From Candidatus Wildermuthbacteria bacterium RIFCSPHIGHO2_02_FULL_45_25 (lineage in GTDB: Bacteria > Patescibacteriota > Minisyncoccia > Minisyncoccales > UBA10102): a stretch of DNA of 35,304 nt. The position numbers and the translations under genes were made by a program. Positions within the stretch are counted from its first letter, which is position 1; each line of letters begins with the position of its first letter. Where the stretch lies: assembly GCA_001823215.1 (NCBI GenBank), contig MHTV01000006.1:1-35304 (forward strand). The letters run 5' to 3'. The notes beneath the pieces are model-generated. The model was not told where the DNA came from and ran no database searches. It saw nothing but the letters and a program-made list of their open reading frames with translations. Below are positions 26,463 through 35,239 of this stretch, one piece after another.

Positions 26463-27560
26463 TTACTTGTAATTGATTCGGACTGCTTCAAGAACGCTTG
26501 CCGAAACGCCATCTCCTTCTAATATTGCTCGATAGCGAATCCACTGATCCCCATTGTGGTCTGTATGAATTGTTTCTCCTGTCGAAATTGTGTAGAAATC
26601 AGTTTCATCTCCGTCTTCTCCTTCGGGCCCAGACCAGCTCGCAGACCAAATCCCCGGAGAACCGGCCGCATCAGGCGCCGTTTGAATTTGAAGTTTCACC
26701 ACGCAAGAGACGCAACTTTCATTCGTTTTACTCCACTCCCATTCAATAATTTGAAAGGCGCTCGGTTTTCCCGTATCAAATTCCGAAGAAATATATGTGC
26801 CGGTTAATGGATATGAAGGCATCCCGGAACTCGCTTGATTAATGTTGAAGCCAATTATAATCCATCTTCTGTTTGATTGACTAAGAGACCAAGTCATCTC
26901 CGCTAAAGAACTTCCTTCCTGCGTGCTTGCCGCGCCGTAGTGATTTGTTTCTCCCGATCCCCCAAGCTCTTCTTGAAGTTGTTCTGTTTGATCAGCGCCG
27001 ACCACAGCCATACCATTTGCGTTCGACACCAGAAAATCCTGCACCAGATCATTTTCCTCGCTTGAGATAACAAGCGATGGACTCCCGCCAATACCCTTTC
27101 CCGTGTTAATTCCCTCAATAGGATTACTCAAAGAAACACCGCTATAAGAGATGGCGGCGACCGCAATTTTGTCTTTCCCATTTCCAACAATATCCACATC
27201 AATCGCTTGCATTCCTATCGAAGGATGTTCCAGCTTCCATACGCCTAAGGTTGGTTTTCCTCCCAATTGCTTCTCCTCGGCAATTCGAGAAAGCGATTGC
27301 GCTCCAAAAGTTACGCTCGCGATATTCCTTCCCTCTTCTGAAAATACCGTAACCACCAAGAGAGGATTTGCTCCTGAAACTTCATGCTGAAAATTCAATC
27401 GAGAACAATCGCACCCATTTGCGGAAACATGCTCGATCAAAGGAGGAGCCGCGCTCGCCGTCTGTACAGGAAACAAATACGCAATGAAAAAAACAATTGC
27501 GCTCAACCCCATCACGCTCTTACACAACTTACTTGTTATCTTTGGATTTCGACACTTCAT
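26463..27560 (-). CDS. Secreted beta-rich protein of unknown function inside the pilin operon
   Basis: Signal peptide VMGLSAIVFFIAYLFPVQTASAA; start codon overlaps the upstream pilin stop (ATGA). Confidence 0.75.
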   Translation of the reverse strand: MKCRNPKITSKLCKSVMGLSAIVFFIAYLFPVQTASAAPPLIEHVSANGCDCSRLNFQHEVSGANPLLVVTVFSEEGRNIASVTFGAQSLSRIAEEKQLGGKPTLGVWKLEHPSIGMQAIDVDIVGNGKDKIAVAAISYSGVSLSNPIEGINTGKGIGGSPSLVISSEENDLVQDFLVSNANGMAVVGADQTEQLQEELGGSGETNHYGAASTQEGSSLAEMTWSLSQSNRRWIIIGFNINQASSGMPSYPLTGTYISSEFDTGKPSAFQIIEWEWSKTNESCVSCVVKLQIQTAPDAAGSPGIWSASWSGPEGEDGDETDFYTISTGETIHTDHNGDQWIRYRAILEGDGVSASVLEAVRINYK

Positions 27561-28201
27561 AATTCTTGCAGCGTTATTGCCCCATCTCCATCGCCCAATA
27601 CAGGAGAAATTGCCGTGCCATTGAATGTTCCATCCGAAAAATCTCCTTCAGTATCTTCAATCCATTCTTTGCTCTCCCAATTGGCAAGGTACATTGTCCG
27701 CATAAGTTCCTGGGATTGACCATGGCTTGTTTCCCATTGCACGCGCACAATTGCTTGTTTTGAATGCGCGTCCGTAAACAATCCCGGGCACGAGGTTATC
27801 TGATTTGAGGCGTCCAGGCACACAGGATATAGAAAGATCGTTCTTGTGAAATTTCCTGCGATATCAAAACTTCCCTCTCCCTTTAGCGTCCATTCCCCGT
27901 TCTGGATATCCACTCCGCTTTCGCTGTATTTCAGTTCATTCCATCCCTTATTCCGAATAGACAACAATGCTTCCATGCCTTCCTGCGCGACAAATCCCGC
28001 TTGCGCGTATTCATCCCCGCGCGTAAGCGCGGTAAATCCTCCCGTTGCCAAGCTCCCGAAAGCGGTAACAAACAGCGCAAACAGCGCCAACGCGAGAATT
28101 ACCTCCAACAAGCTTTGTCCTTTTGTATGAAAAAACTTTGAATTACAAAACTCTTTCCACGACGGCTTTTCAGTATGCAAAGCAACAAAACATTTGCGCA
28201 T
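27557..28201 (-). CDS. PilV/GspI-like minor pilin
   Basis: KGQSLLEVILALALFALFVTAFGSLATGGFTALTRGDEYAQAGFVAQEGMEALLSIRNKGW. Start codon uncertain. Confidence 0.85.
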   Translation of the reverse strand: MRKCFVALHTEKPSWKEFCNSKFFHTKGQSLLEVILALALFALFVTAFGSLATGGFTALTRGDEYAQAGFVAQEGMEALLSIRNKGWNELKYSESGVDIQNGEWTLKGEGSFDIAGNFTRTIFLYPVCLDASNQITSCPGLFTDAHSKQAIVRVQWETSHGQSQELMRTMYLANWESKEWIEDTEGDFSDGTFNGTAISPVLGDGDGAITLQEL

Positions 28202-28219
28202 AAAAGTTTTCTACTTTTT

Positions 28220-28355
28220 CTTGAATTACGAAATACTTTGCGCCACAGGGTATGAAGCGCGCACGGAGCGCGACTGGCGCGAGTAAGAACAAAAATTCAG
28301 CAGAATTTTATGTGGCGCTTCATACCCTGTGGCGCAAAGTATTTCGTAATTCAAG
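28220..28355 (-). repeat. Hairpin-flanked intergenic element, copy C
   Basis: Arms 28220-28260 and 28315-28355 are a perfect 41-bp inverted repeat. The core is almost identical to copy A. Confidence 0.93.
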
Positions 28356-28358
28356 GAA

Positions 28359-28838
28359 TCATTGTTCCGCCATTCCCTTCTCGTTTACCGTAATAATGCT
28401 TTCTCCGTAGACCTCATGCGTTACCTTCGCACTGCCCTCCTCAAAAGGAAGTCCGACACCTCGTTGAAAGCGAATCTCTCCATTCACAAAAGTGGTTTCT
28501 ACGTTGAGCGTCCGATCCAATTTCAAAATCTCATCAAACTCGACATCCCTTTCTTGGTATGTATCCCCTTGATATAAGATGATATTCCAAGAATCCTCTT
28601 CCATTTCAAATTTGACACCATGTCCCCTGCCATTCAATCCCGCCGCCGCCTGATCTCTCGCGCTTCGTATCATTTGCGTAATCTGTATAGACACCTCCTG
28701 TAATTGCGCATGTTCCTGCAGACGTCCATACACGCCAATCCCAACCCCAACAAACAAAAGCGACACCGCTACCACTACTAATAATTCAATCAGCGTGAAT
28801 CCCGGTGAAAAATGGCTCGACATACGCGTATGCATCAT
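28359..28838 (-). CDS. GspH-like pilin
   Basis: SPGFTLIELLVVVAVSLLFVGVGIGVYGRLQEHAQLQEVSIQITQMIRSARDQAAAG. Confidence 0.9.
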   Translation of the reverse strand: MMHTRMSSHFSPGFTLIELLVVVAVSLLFVGVGIGVYGRLQEHAQLQEVSIQITQMIRSARDQAAAGLNGRGHGVKFEMEEDSWNIILYQGDTYQERDVEFDEILKLDRTLNVETTFVNGEIRFQRGVGLPFEEGSAKVTHEVYGESIITVNEKGMAEQ

Positions 28839-29924
28839 TTATCTTTGAATATTTCCTGTAATGTCGTAAATCGGGGTAATGATAGAAAGCGCCAAAAACG
28901 CCACAATCGAACCAATCAGAAGAAGGAGAATGGGCTCAATAGCCGCAGATAACGATTTCGTGGCGGTATCCAATTGATCTTCATAAAACTCCGCAGTAAA
29001 GAAAAGTGTTTCTTCAAATTTTCCCGAATCCTCCCCCACTCGAACCATTTGCACTAAAAGCTGCGGGAACAGATGAGGAAATTTTTCCAAGTTGTCTGCA
29101 AGTTTTGCTCCCCCTTGTACCGCCTCTTCCATCCGTTTCATTGCTTTTTGATAATGATAATTCCCCATCACACTGCTCGTAACATGCAAGGACTCGTCAA
29201 TATCTATCCCGCTCTGCAAAAGCATTCCAAGCGTGTAAGAAAATCTCACCAGGTTCGAACTTTTTACGATCGGTCGGCTGATCGGAATATGCAACAGCAT
29301 CCAGCTAATTGCCGGCCGCAAAAAGGTTCGATGAGCAAGCCACCAAAGCGCAACAATTCCCACACTCATTCCTCCCAAAAGAAAACCCCCATATCTATCC
29401 ACAATATCAGCCGTTGCAATCAACGCTCGCGTCGTAAAAGGCAAATCAATTCGAAGCCCCTTAAAAAGAGGAGTAACTTGCGGCAAAATGACAAACGCGA
29501 ACACTACACCAAGAATGATGCTGCCAGCTAAAATAATGCTGGGATACACCATCGCGCTTTTAATCTTTTCGCGCAACTGGCGTTCTTTTCCCATCTGTTT
29601 GGAAATTTGCTCAAGGTTTTCCACCAACGTGCCGGAGATTTCTCCGGCTTTCACCATATTAAGGAATAACCCGTCAAATGCGCTTGAATGATCCGCCATT
29701 GCCGAAGAAAGCGTTCTGCCTGATTCCACAGCGGCGCGAATGTTCCGTATCACGTCCGCCAAACGTCCGGTGGAAGATTCTTCCGCAGTCGCAAGCGTCT
29801 GCGAAATAGGAACACCAGATTTTAACATCACCGCTAAATGCTTCGCCAATATCCCTTTTTGAGACAGTGAGATTCCTCTTATGGAGATTTCAGTCGTGAA
29901 GATATGATGAGATTTCATACACAA
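28839..29924 (-). CDS. pilC: Type IV pilus inner-membrane platform protein
   Basis: LAKHLAVMLKSGVPISQTL..., FLNMVKAGEISGTLVENLEQIS, LLVQMVRVGEDSGKFEETL, IEPILLLLIGSIVAFLALSIITPIYD. Confidence 0.95.
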   Translation of the reverse strand: MCMKSHHIFTTEISIRGISLSQKGILAKHLAVMLKSGVPISQTLATAEESSTGRLADVIRNIRAAVESGRTLSSAMADHSSAFDGLFLNMVKAGEISGTLVENLEQISKQMGKERQLREKIKSAMVYPSIILAGSIILGVVFAFVILPQVTPLFKGLRIDLPFTTRALIATADIVDRYGGFLLGGMSVGIVALWWLAHRTFLRPAISWMLLHIPISRPIVKSSNLVRFSYTLGMLLQSGIDIDESLHVTSSVMGNYHYQKAMKRMEEAVQGGAKLADNLEKFPHLFPQLLVQMVRVGEDSGKFEETLFFTAEFYEDQLDTATKSLSAAIEPILLLLIGSIVAFLALSIITPIYDITGNIQR

Positions 29925-29932
29925 AATATGCC

Positions 29933-31651
29933 TTACGTTTTTATCACACGCAACACTTCTTCAATCGTGGTAATGCCTTCCATCGCTTTTCCCAACCCAT
30001 CCTCAAGCATTGTCTGCATTCCATCCTTTTTCGCCTGCGCCATAATCTCATCGCTCGAGGATTGTTTTAAGATAAGTTTTTTAACTTCTTCCCGCATTTC
30101 TAAAATTTCAAAAATGCCAATTCGCCCCGCGTATCCGGTGTTTCCGCAAACCTCACACCCGATTCCTCGAAATACAATCAATTTGGAAAGATTTTCATAC
30201 CCCTTGCTCTTAAAGAAATCTTCGATTTCCTGCTCTTGCATGATAAAACGTTTTTCCTGAACAGAAAGGGATGCGGAAGCGCGGCACTGCTCGCAAATCT
30301 TCCGCACCAGACGTTGGGCGATAACCATATTTACTGTTGAAGTCACCAGAAATGGATCTACTCCCATCTCCAGCAACCGAGGCAAGGTAGTCGCGGTATC
30401 GTTCGCATGAAGAGTAGACAGTACGAGATGCCCGGTCATCGCCGAATTCACCGCGATATTCGCCGTCTCCTCATCGCGGATTTCTCCGATCATAATAATA
30501 TCGGGATCCTGGCGCACAATCGCCCGCAATCCTTTCGCAAATGTTAAATTAGTTTTGGGATTCACCTGAATCTGGCTCACGCCTTCAATATCGTATTCCA
30601 CGGGATCCTCAATCGTGGAAATATGCACTTCCCTCTGATTTAAAATTTTCAAAACGGCGTAAAGCGTAGTAGTTTTTCCGCTTCCCGTCGGTCCTGTTAC
30701 GAGGATCATTCCATGCGGATTTCTGATCGCTTTTCTCACTCGTTCCAAATCTTTTTCCCCAAGCCCCAATGCAAAAAGATCAAATTGTCTGCCATGCGCA
30801 GAAAGCAAGCGTAAGACGGCATTCTCCCCTTGCGTTACCGGCACAATAGACACACGCACATCCACTTGGGAATTGCTCGCAGAAACGCGATCGCCATAAA
30901 ACACCGGCGAAAAACGAAATTTCCCATCTTGTGCCGCCCGATGCTCGTCGGTGCGCAGATGAGCAAGAATTTTAATGCGGGTAATGCTTGGCTCTCCAAT
31001 TTCTTTGGGCATTTCCAGCACATCGTGCATCACCCCATCAATACGAAAGCGTATTCCCACTTTCTTGACATAAGGTTCGATATGAATATCGGACGCTCCG
31101 TTTTGATATCCATACTGCAATAACAAATCCACAATTTGCGTAATCGCGTTATCCCGTTCATGAGCGGGGATGGAACGATTGGCAAGCTGTTCCAACGCGC
31201 GCTGAACTTCCCCTCGCAATCCGAGTCGGTAGCGCCCCAATGCTTTTTCCAGATCGCTTTTAGTTATGTATCCCGCGATCAAGGGTTCTCCAAGACGCTT
31301 CTCTATCAGATGCCTTGCGCGCAATGATTCGGGATCTCGCATCCCAACCTTGATTCCGTTTTGAGAACGCCCAAGAATAACGAGCGCGTTCGCACGCGCC
31401 ATAAGTTCAGGAATTTTGAGAAGGAGCGTCTCATCAATCCGTTCTCGCTTTAAATCAAAAAACGGGACTCCCTTGGATTCTGCCACAAGTTGCCCCATTT
31501 GATTCTCTTGAATGAATCCTTCTTGAATAAGGACATCTTCGATATCCTTATTCTCTGACTGCGCAAGTTCCGCGGCGCGATCAAAATCCCGATCTTCCAC
31601 ATGACCCGGAGTTACCAAAAGCATTTTAAGCGCATCTTTTCCTATTGCCAT
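29933..31651 (-). CDS. pilB: Type IV pilus assembly ATPase
   Basis: MILVTGPTGSGKTTTLYAVL, ISTIEDPVEYDIEGVSQIQVN, AIVRQDPDIIMIGEIRDEETANIAVNSAMTGHLVLSTLHAND; N-terminal GspE-N/MshEN-like region; CxxC pair near the C-terminus. Confidence 0.97.
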   Translation of the reverse strand: MAIGKDALKMLLVTPGHVEDRDFDRAAELAQSENKDIEDVLIQEGFIQENQMGQLVAESKGVPFFDLKRERIDETLLLKIPELMARANALVILGRSQNGIKVGMRDPESLRARHLIEKRLGEPLIAGYITKSDLEKALGRYRLGLRGEVQRALEQLANRSIPAHERDNAITQIVDLLLQYGYQNGASDIHIEPYVKKVGIRFRIDGVMHDVLEMPKEIGEPSITRIKILAHLRTDEHRAAQDGKFRFSPVFYGDRVSASNSQVDVRVSIVPVTQGENAVLRLLSAHGRQFDLFALGLGEKDLERVRKAIRNPHGMILVTGPTGSGKTTTLYAVLKILNQREVHISTIEDPVEYDIEGVSQIQVNPKTNLTFAKGLRAIVRQDPDIIMIGEIRDEETANIAVNSAMTGHLVLSTLHANDTATTLPRLLEMGVDPFLVTSTVNMVIAQRLVRKICEQCRASASLSVQEKRFIMQEQEIEDFFKSKGYENLSKLIVFRGIGCEVCGNTGYAGRIGIFEILEMREEVKKLILKQSSSDEIMAQAKKDGMQTMLEDGLGKAMEGITTIEEVLRVIKT

Positions 31652-31654
31652 AGT

Positions 31655-32080
31655 TCATTGCTGCGTTGCAGCTCTTGTTCCTGCTAAGCATTCCCTTACT
31701 TTCGCGATCACATCTTTCATGGAATAATCCGATTTCACAAGATAATCGGTTGCTCCCATGCTTTTTCCTTTTTCTATGTCCGCCTCTTGACCAAGATTGG
31801 AAAGGATAATCACCGGAATGCTCTTCAGCTCTTTTTCTAGTTGAATATCCTCAAGCACCTCAAAACCATTTTTCACAGGCATAATAAGATCTAGCAAGAT
31901 GATATCCGGCTTTTTTCTTCGAATTTGTTCCATCGCGTCTTGCCCGTCTGGAGCTACCAATACCTCAAATCCATCACGCCTCAAACCATCTTGATACGCT
32001 CTCGCGATAAACTCATCATCTTCAGCCAAAAGAATTGTAATCTTTTTGTTCTTCATGATAGAAAAGCGGTTATCTCTCAA
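31655..32080 (-). CDS. Stand-alone CheY-like receiver
   Basis: ILLAEDDEFIARAY...DIILLDLIMPVKNG...VIILSNL...YLVKSD. Confidence 0.92.
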   Translation of the reverse strand: MRDNRFSIMKNKKITILLAEDDEFIARAYQDGLRRDGFEVLVAPDGQDAMEQIRRKKPDIILLDLIMPVKNGFEVLEDIQLEKELKSIPVIILSNLGQEADIEKGKSMGATDYLVKSDYSMKDVIAKVRECLAGTRAATQQ

Positions 32081-32466
32081 AACTGGCGTTCCACTCTTTC
32101 AACAATTTCCTCCGGAGTAAGATTCACTTTCACCAGATAATCCGCGCTTCCCGCCGCTCTTGCTTCTTCCGCGCGTTCTTCCACTTGCAAATTAGTCAAT
32201 ACCACAACTGGTATTGATGAAGTTTGCCGATCTTGTTTGAAGTTTTTTATAAGAGATATTCCGTCTGTATCTGGCAACATAATATCAAGAATAATCACGT
32301 CGGGATTCAAACTCTTTCCCTTGCTCAATCCTTCAGTTCCGCCCGATGCCACTTCCACCTCGTATCCTGCCGCTTCAAACTGGCGCGTAAGAATACGCGT
32401 CATTATTTCATCTTTATCAATAAGCAATACTTTTTTTGTCATATCGTTAGCGAAGAATATCGCCAA
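32077..32466 (-). CDS. Stand-alone CheY-like receiver with DKD acidic triad
   Basis: VLLIDKDEIMTRIL...DVIILDIMLPDTDG...VVVLTNL...YLVKVN. Confidence 0.92.
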   Translation of the reverse strand: MAIFFANDMTKKVLLIDKDEIMTRILTRQFEAAGYEVEVASGGTEGLSKGKSLNPDVIILDIMLPDTDGISLIKNFKQDRQTSSIPVVVLTNLQVEERAEEARAAGSADYLVKVNLTPEEIVERVERQF

Positions 32467-32815
32467 TCCACTTGTTTAACCGCGCCAGCGAAGCGTTCGC
32501 CTTGACGAAATACAATACGCTTCCCGCTTTTGAAGCCGCAACAAGATTTTCTTCGTTGCTTAAATTAGTCAGCATGATCACGGGAATCTGCTTCGTTTCT
32601 TCCGCTTCCTTCAATTCCCTCAAAACCGTCAATCCATCTTTTTGAGGCAAGAGAATGTCCAATAGCACAAGATCCGGGCGCCATGCGCGCGCTTTCTCCA
32701 GACCTTCGTTCCCGTCTGCCGCAATCTTTATTTCATACCCTTCCCGCTCCAGATGATCGGCGTATGCTTTCGCGATCTTACTCTCGTCTTCCACAATAAG
32801 AATTTTTTTGGCCAT
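32447..32815 (-). CDS. Stand-alone CheY-like receiver
   Basis: ILIVEDESKIAKAY...DLVLLDILLPQKDG...VIMLTNL...YFVKANAS. Confidence 0.92.
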   Translation of the reverse strand: MAKKILIVEDESKIAKAYADHLEREGYEIKIAADGNEGLEKARAWRPDLVLLDILLPQKDGLTVLRELKEAEETKQIPVIMLTNLSNEENLVAASKAGSVLYFVKANASLARLNKWIGDILR

Positions 32816-32831
32816 ACGATATACGGTGTTG

Positions 32832-34046
32832 TTACATTTCTGCTAATCCCACTTCTCCTTTTATAGATTTTATACCTTTTAGAGGAATTGTAACAGAGAA
32901 TGTCGTTCCTTTCCGTTCCTCTGAAACAAACCAGATCAAGCCGCCTACTTTTTCAAGAATTAATTTGTTCACGTACAATCCCAACCCCGAACCCTCGGCT
33001 TGAGCGCGCACGGCGTTATCGGCTCGAAAGAATTTCTCAAAGATGCGAGCTTGGACTGCTTTGGGAATCCCCAAGCCATGATCTGTTACTTGAATAAGCG
33101 CGTACTCTTCTCTTGGCTTTACTTCTCTCGCGCTCTGATAGGAAACTCCTTTCATTTTGGCGATTTCTCTGCCGCTTATCCTTCCCGCGCTTACCTGCAC
33201 TAAACAATGTTCCCCTGTCGAGTATTTGATCGCATTGGTCACCAAATTATGCACGGTCTGGCGAATCAACGTGGCATCGAGCAAAATAGTCGGCAACGAC
33301 ACACTTGGCTTGAGAAATTCAATCGAACATGAGCGTCCCTTCGCCAAAGGAGCCACTTCATCCAACACGCCTTGAATAAGATTCTCAAGCTGTACGGGCG
33401 TTGCCTCAATTTTCACTCGCCCCGCCTCCACTCTCGACACATTCAGCAAATCATTGACCAACGAGATCATGCGCTCGGTGGATTGCTGGACATTATCAAT
33501 ATACTCCTTCTGCTTTTGATTCAATTTCCCCACCTCTTCATTCCAAAGCATTTCCACAAAAAGCTTAATCGCCGTAAGCGGAGTTCGCAGTTGATGAGAG
33601 GCAACCGATACAAATTCCGTCTTCATCTGATCAATTTCTTTGAGCTGGGTAACATCGTTGAAGATAATCACTCCTCCGATATTTCCGTAATGCAGCAAAC
33701 CCGTTACGGAAGCCGTAATCGGAAAAAGTTTGCCCGAGCGATTTTTACAAAACAAGTCGTCTTCCAAGCCGATCACCACCGTGCTTACCTCTTCGAGTGC
33801 CTTCCTCAAGGGAGAATCAGGAGAGGAAATTTCTTCATTACCTTTCACAAGCCGGAAAATTTCTTGGATGGGCTTTCCTTTTGCTTCTGCCGGAGCAATA
33901 CGTAAAAGGATGCCCGCCGCCTGATTCATAAGGAGAACTTTGCTTGCCTTATCAATCAAAATCAAACCTTCTCGCATCGAGGATAAAATTGCGCTTAATT
34001 GAATATTCTCTTCGTCGCGGCGATATTGGGGAAAAAAGAATCTCAT
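32832..34046 (-). CDS. PAS-domain sensor histidine kinase
   Basis: PAS segment ILSSMREGLILIDKASKVLLMNQAA; H-box SVASHQLRTPLTAIKLFVEML; N/G boxes LVTNAIKYS, VTDHGLGIP, GSGLGLYVNKLI. Confidence 0.95.
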   Translation of the reverse strand: MRFFFPQYRRDEENIQLSAILSSMREGLILIDKASKVLLMNQAAGILLRIAPAEAKGKPIQEIFRLVKGNEEISSPDSPLRKALEEVSTVVIGLEDDLFCKNRSGKLFPITASVTGLLHYGNIGGVIIFNDVTQLKEIDQMKTEFVSVASHQLRTPLTAIKLFVEMLWNEEVGKLNQKQKEYIDNVQQSTERMISLVNDLLNVSRVEAGRVKIEATPVQLENLIQGVLDEVAPLAKGRSCSIEFLKPSVSLPTILLDATLIRQTVHNLVTNAIKYSTGEHCLVQVSAGRISGREIAKMKGVSYQSAREVKPREEYALIQVTDHGLGIPKAVQARIFEKFFRADNAVRAQAEGSGLGLYVNKLILEKVGGLIWFVSEERKGTTFSVTIPLKGIKSIKGEVGLAEM

Positions 34047-34105
34047 ACGCGGATTTTTCTATCATACTATACTCTGTACCCAAAGAAAATCGCTTTGCGC
34101 AAAAA

Positions 34106-34128
34106 ATCGGCGCGGACAACGCGCCGAT
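34106..34128 (-). terminator. Intrinsic terminator
   Basis: Minus strand ATCGGCGCG-ttgtc-CGCGCCGAT-TTTTT. Confidence 0.85.
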
Positions 34129-34143
34129 CTCTGCAATGCTCTC

Positions 34144-34347
34144 TTATTTCTTTACTTTCCGCAAGTGACGGAAACTTTCCACCGCCATAAACGCGGCCAG
34201 TGCTCCCGCCGCCCAGCTTAACCACAATGGAACTTCCCAACCTTGCACCCATGCCTGCCATTGAAGAAGACTTCTTGCTCCATGTATCGCAAAAATCGCG
34301 GTAAAAATAATCCCCGCGGCGACAAAAAAGTTTTTCTCTTTCAACAT
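34144..34347 (-). CDS. Small two-TM hypothetical protein
   Basis: 67 aa with two hydrophobic segments; terminator downstream. Confidence 0.6.
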   Translation of the reverse strand: MLKEKNFFVAAGIIFTAIFAIHGARSLLQWQAWVQGWEVPLWLSWAAGALAAFMAVESFRHLRKVKK

Positions 34348-34451
34348 GCATTTTGTAATACACCCTTTCTTATATATTCATTATATGACAAAACATTTTT
34401 TTGGCAATCCAAAGAAAGCAACATTACAATCTAAAAATCAAAATAAAAAAG

Positions 34452-34498
34452 AGGCGCTTGGCGCGATTGGAACAAAGTTCCTTGCGCGGCAAACGCCT
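34452..34498 (-). terminator. Intrinsic terminator of the Nudix gene
   Basis: Minus strand aggcg...gttccaatcgcgccaagcgcct followed by cttttttattt. Confidence 0.65.
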
Positions 34499-34538
34499 TT
34501 AGACTGAGAGATTCTCATGCGACATAATTGTCGCGGTC

Positions 34539-35139
34539 TTACCTCTCTTGGGCAATAATGCAAGCGGCTTCCAATCCACGAAGGATTAGGAAGCGCATGC
34601 GGGGCGATACAATGTCGATTTGCCCCAGTTCTTGGGGAGTGCAAAACCTCAGTTCCCCAAGCGCCAACTTGTTCTGGAACTCAGGAGTTTCCTCCACAGC
34701 ATCCCAGAAAATCGGAGTTACAAACGCCAGGTCAATACCAGTCCTCGGTTCATCCTCCTTTCCTTCCTCCTTACGAATAGAGTCCCTCATCAGGAAAGCT
34801 GGGTAAAGAGGCAACAGGCCAACGAACGAATTAATCTTCAATCCGGCCTCTTCCTCGAACTCCTGGCGAAGCGTTCGCTTAATCACTTCTTGGTAGTCCC
34901 CCGGGGTAATACCTTCGAAGTGCACCAGTTCTAACCCCCCCACCGGTCAATTCCCATTTCCCAGAAAGATCCTGCTGGTAAATGGAATCTGTTTCCAGAC
35001 GCCGACGGAGGAGAACAGACAAATCCCCGTTCTCCATCGGACGCACTACCAAACCAAACAGGCCAATGCCTGTGGCAATTGCGCGTCCACGAGTTACATT
35101 CATCCGAGCTTCAGCTAAAATCCGTTCGATATCTGCCAT
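34539..35139 (-). pseudogene. Nudix hydrolase-like gene split by an apparent frameshift at a 7-G tract
   Basis: Upstream frame ends QQDLSGKWELTGGG; downstream frame resumes LELVHFEGITPGDYQEVIKRTLRQEFEEEAGLKI (Nudix box). Removing one G from C7 at 34935-34941 joins the frames. RBS GAGGAGG precedes ATG 35139. Confidence 0.75.
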
Positions 35140-35178
35140 GAAAACCCTCCTCTCATTGAATTCCTGAACAGCTATACA

Positions 35179-35207
35179 ATTATGTCATATTGCAAAATTT
35201 TAGTCAA
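35179..35207 (-). promoter_or_regulatory. Promoter TTGACT-17-CATAAT for the Nudix gene
   Basis: Minus strand TTGACT aaaattttgcaatatga CATAAT. Confidence 0.65.
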
Positions 35208-35210
35208 CCA

Positions 35211-35239
35211 TTGACAAATTTATATAATGGTGCTATACT
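35211..35239 (+). promoter_or_regulatory. Strong divergent promoter TTGACA-17-TATACT
   Basis: TTGACA aatttatataatggtgc TATACT. Confidence 0.8.

Noticed and set aside
33372-33905. 177-aa plus-strand ORF
   Set aside because: Antisense to the histidine kinase; composition typical of shadow ORFs.
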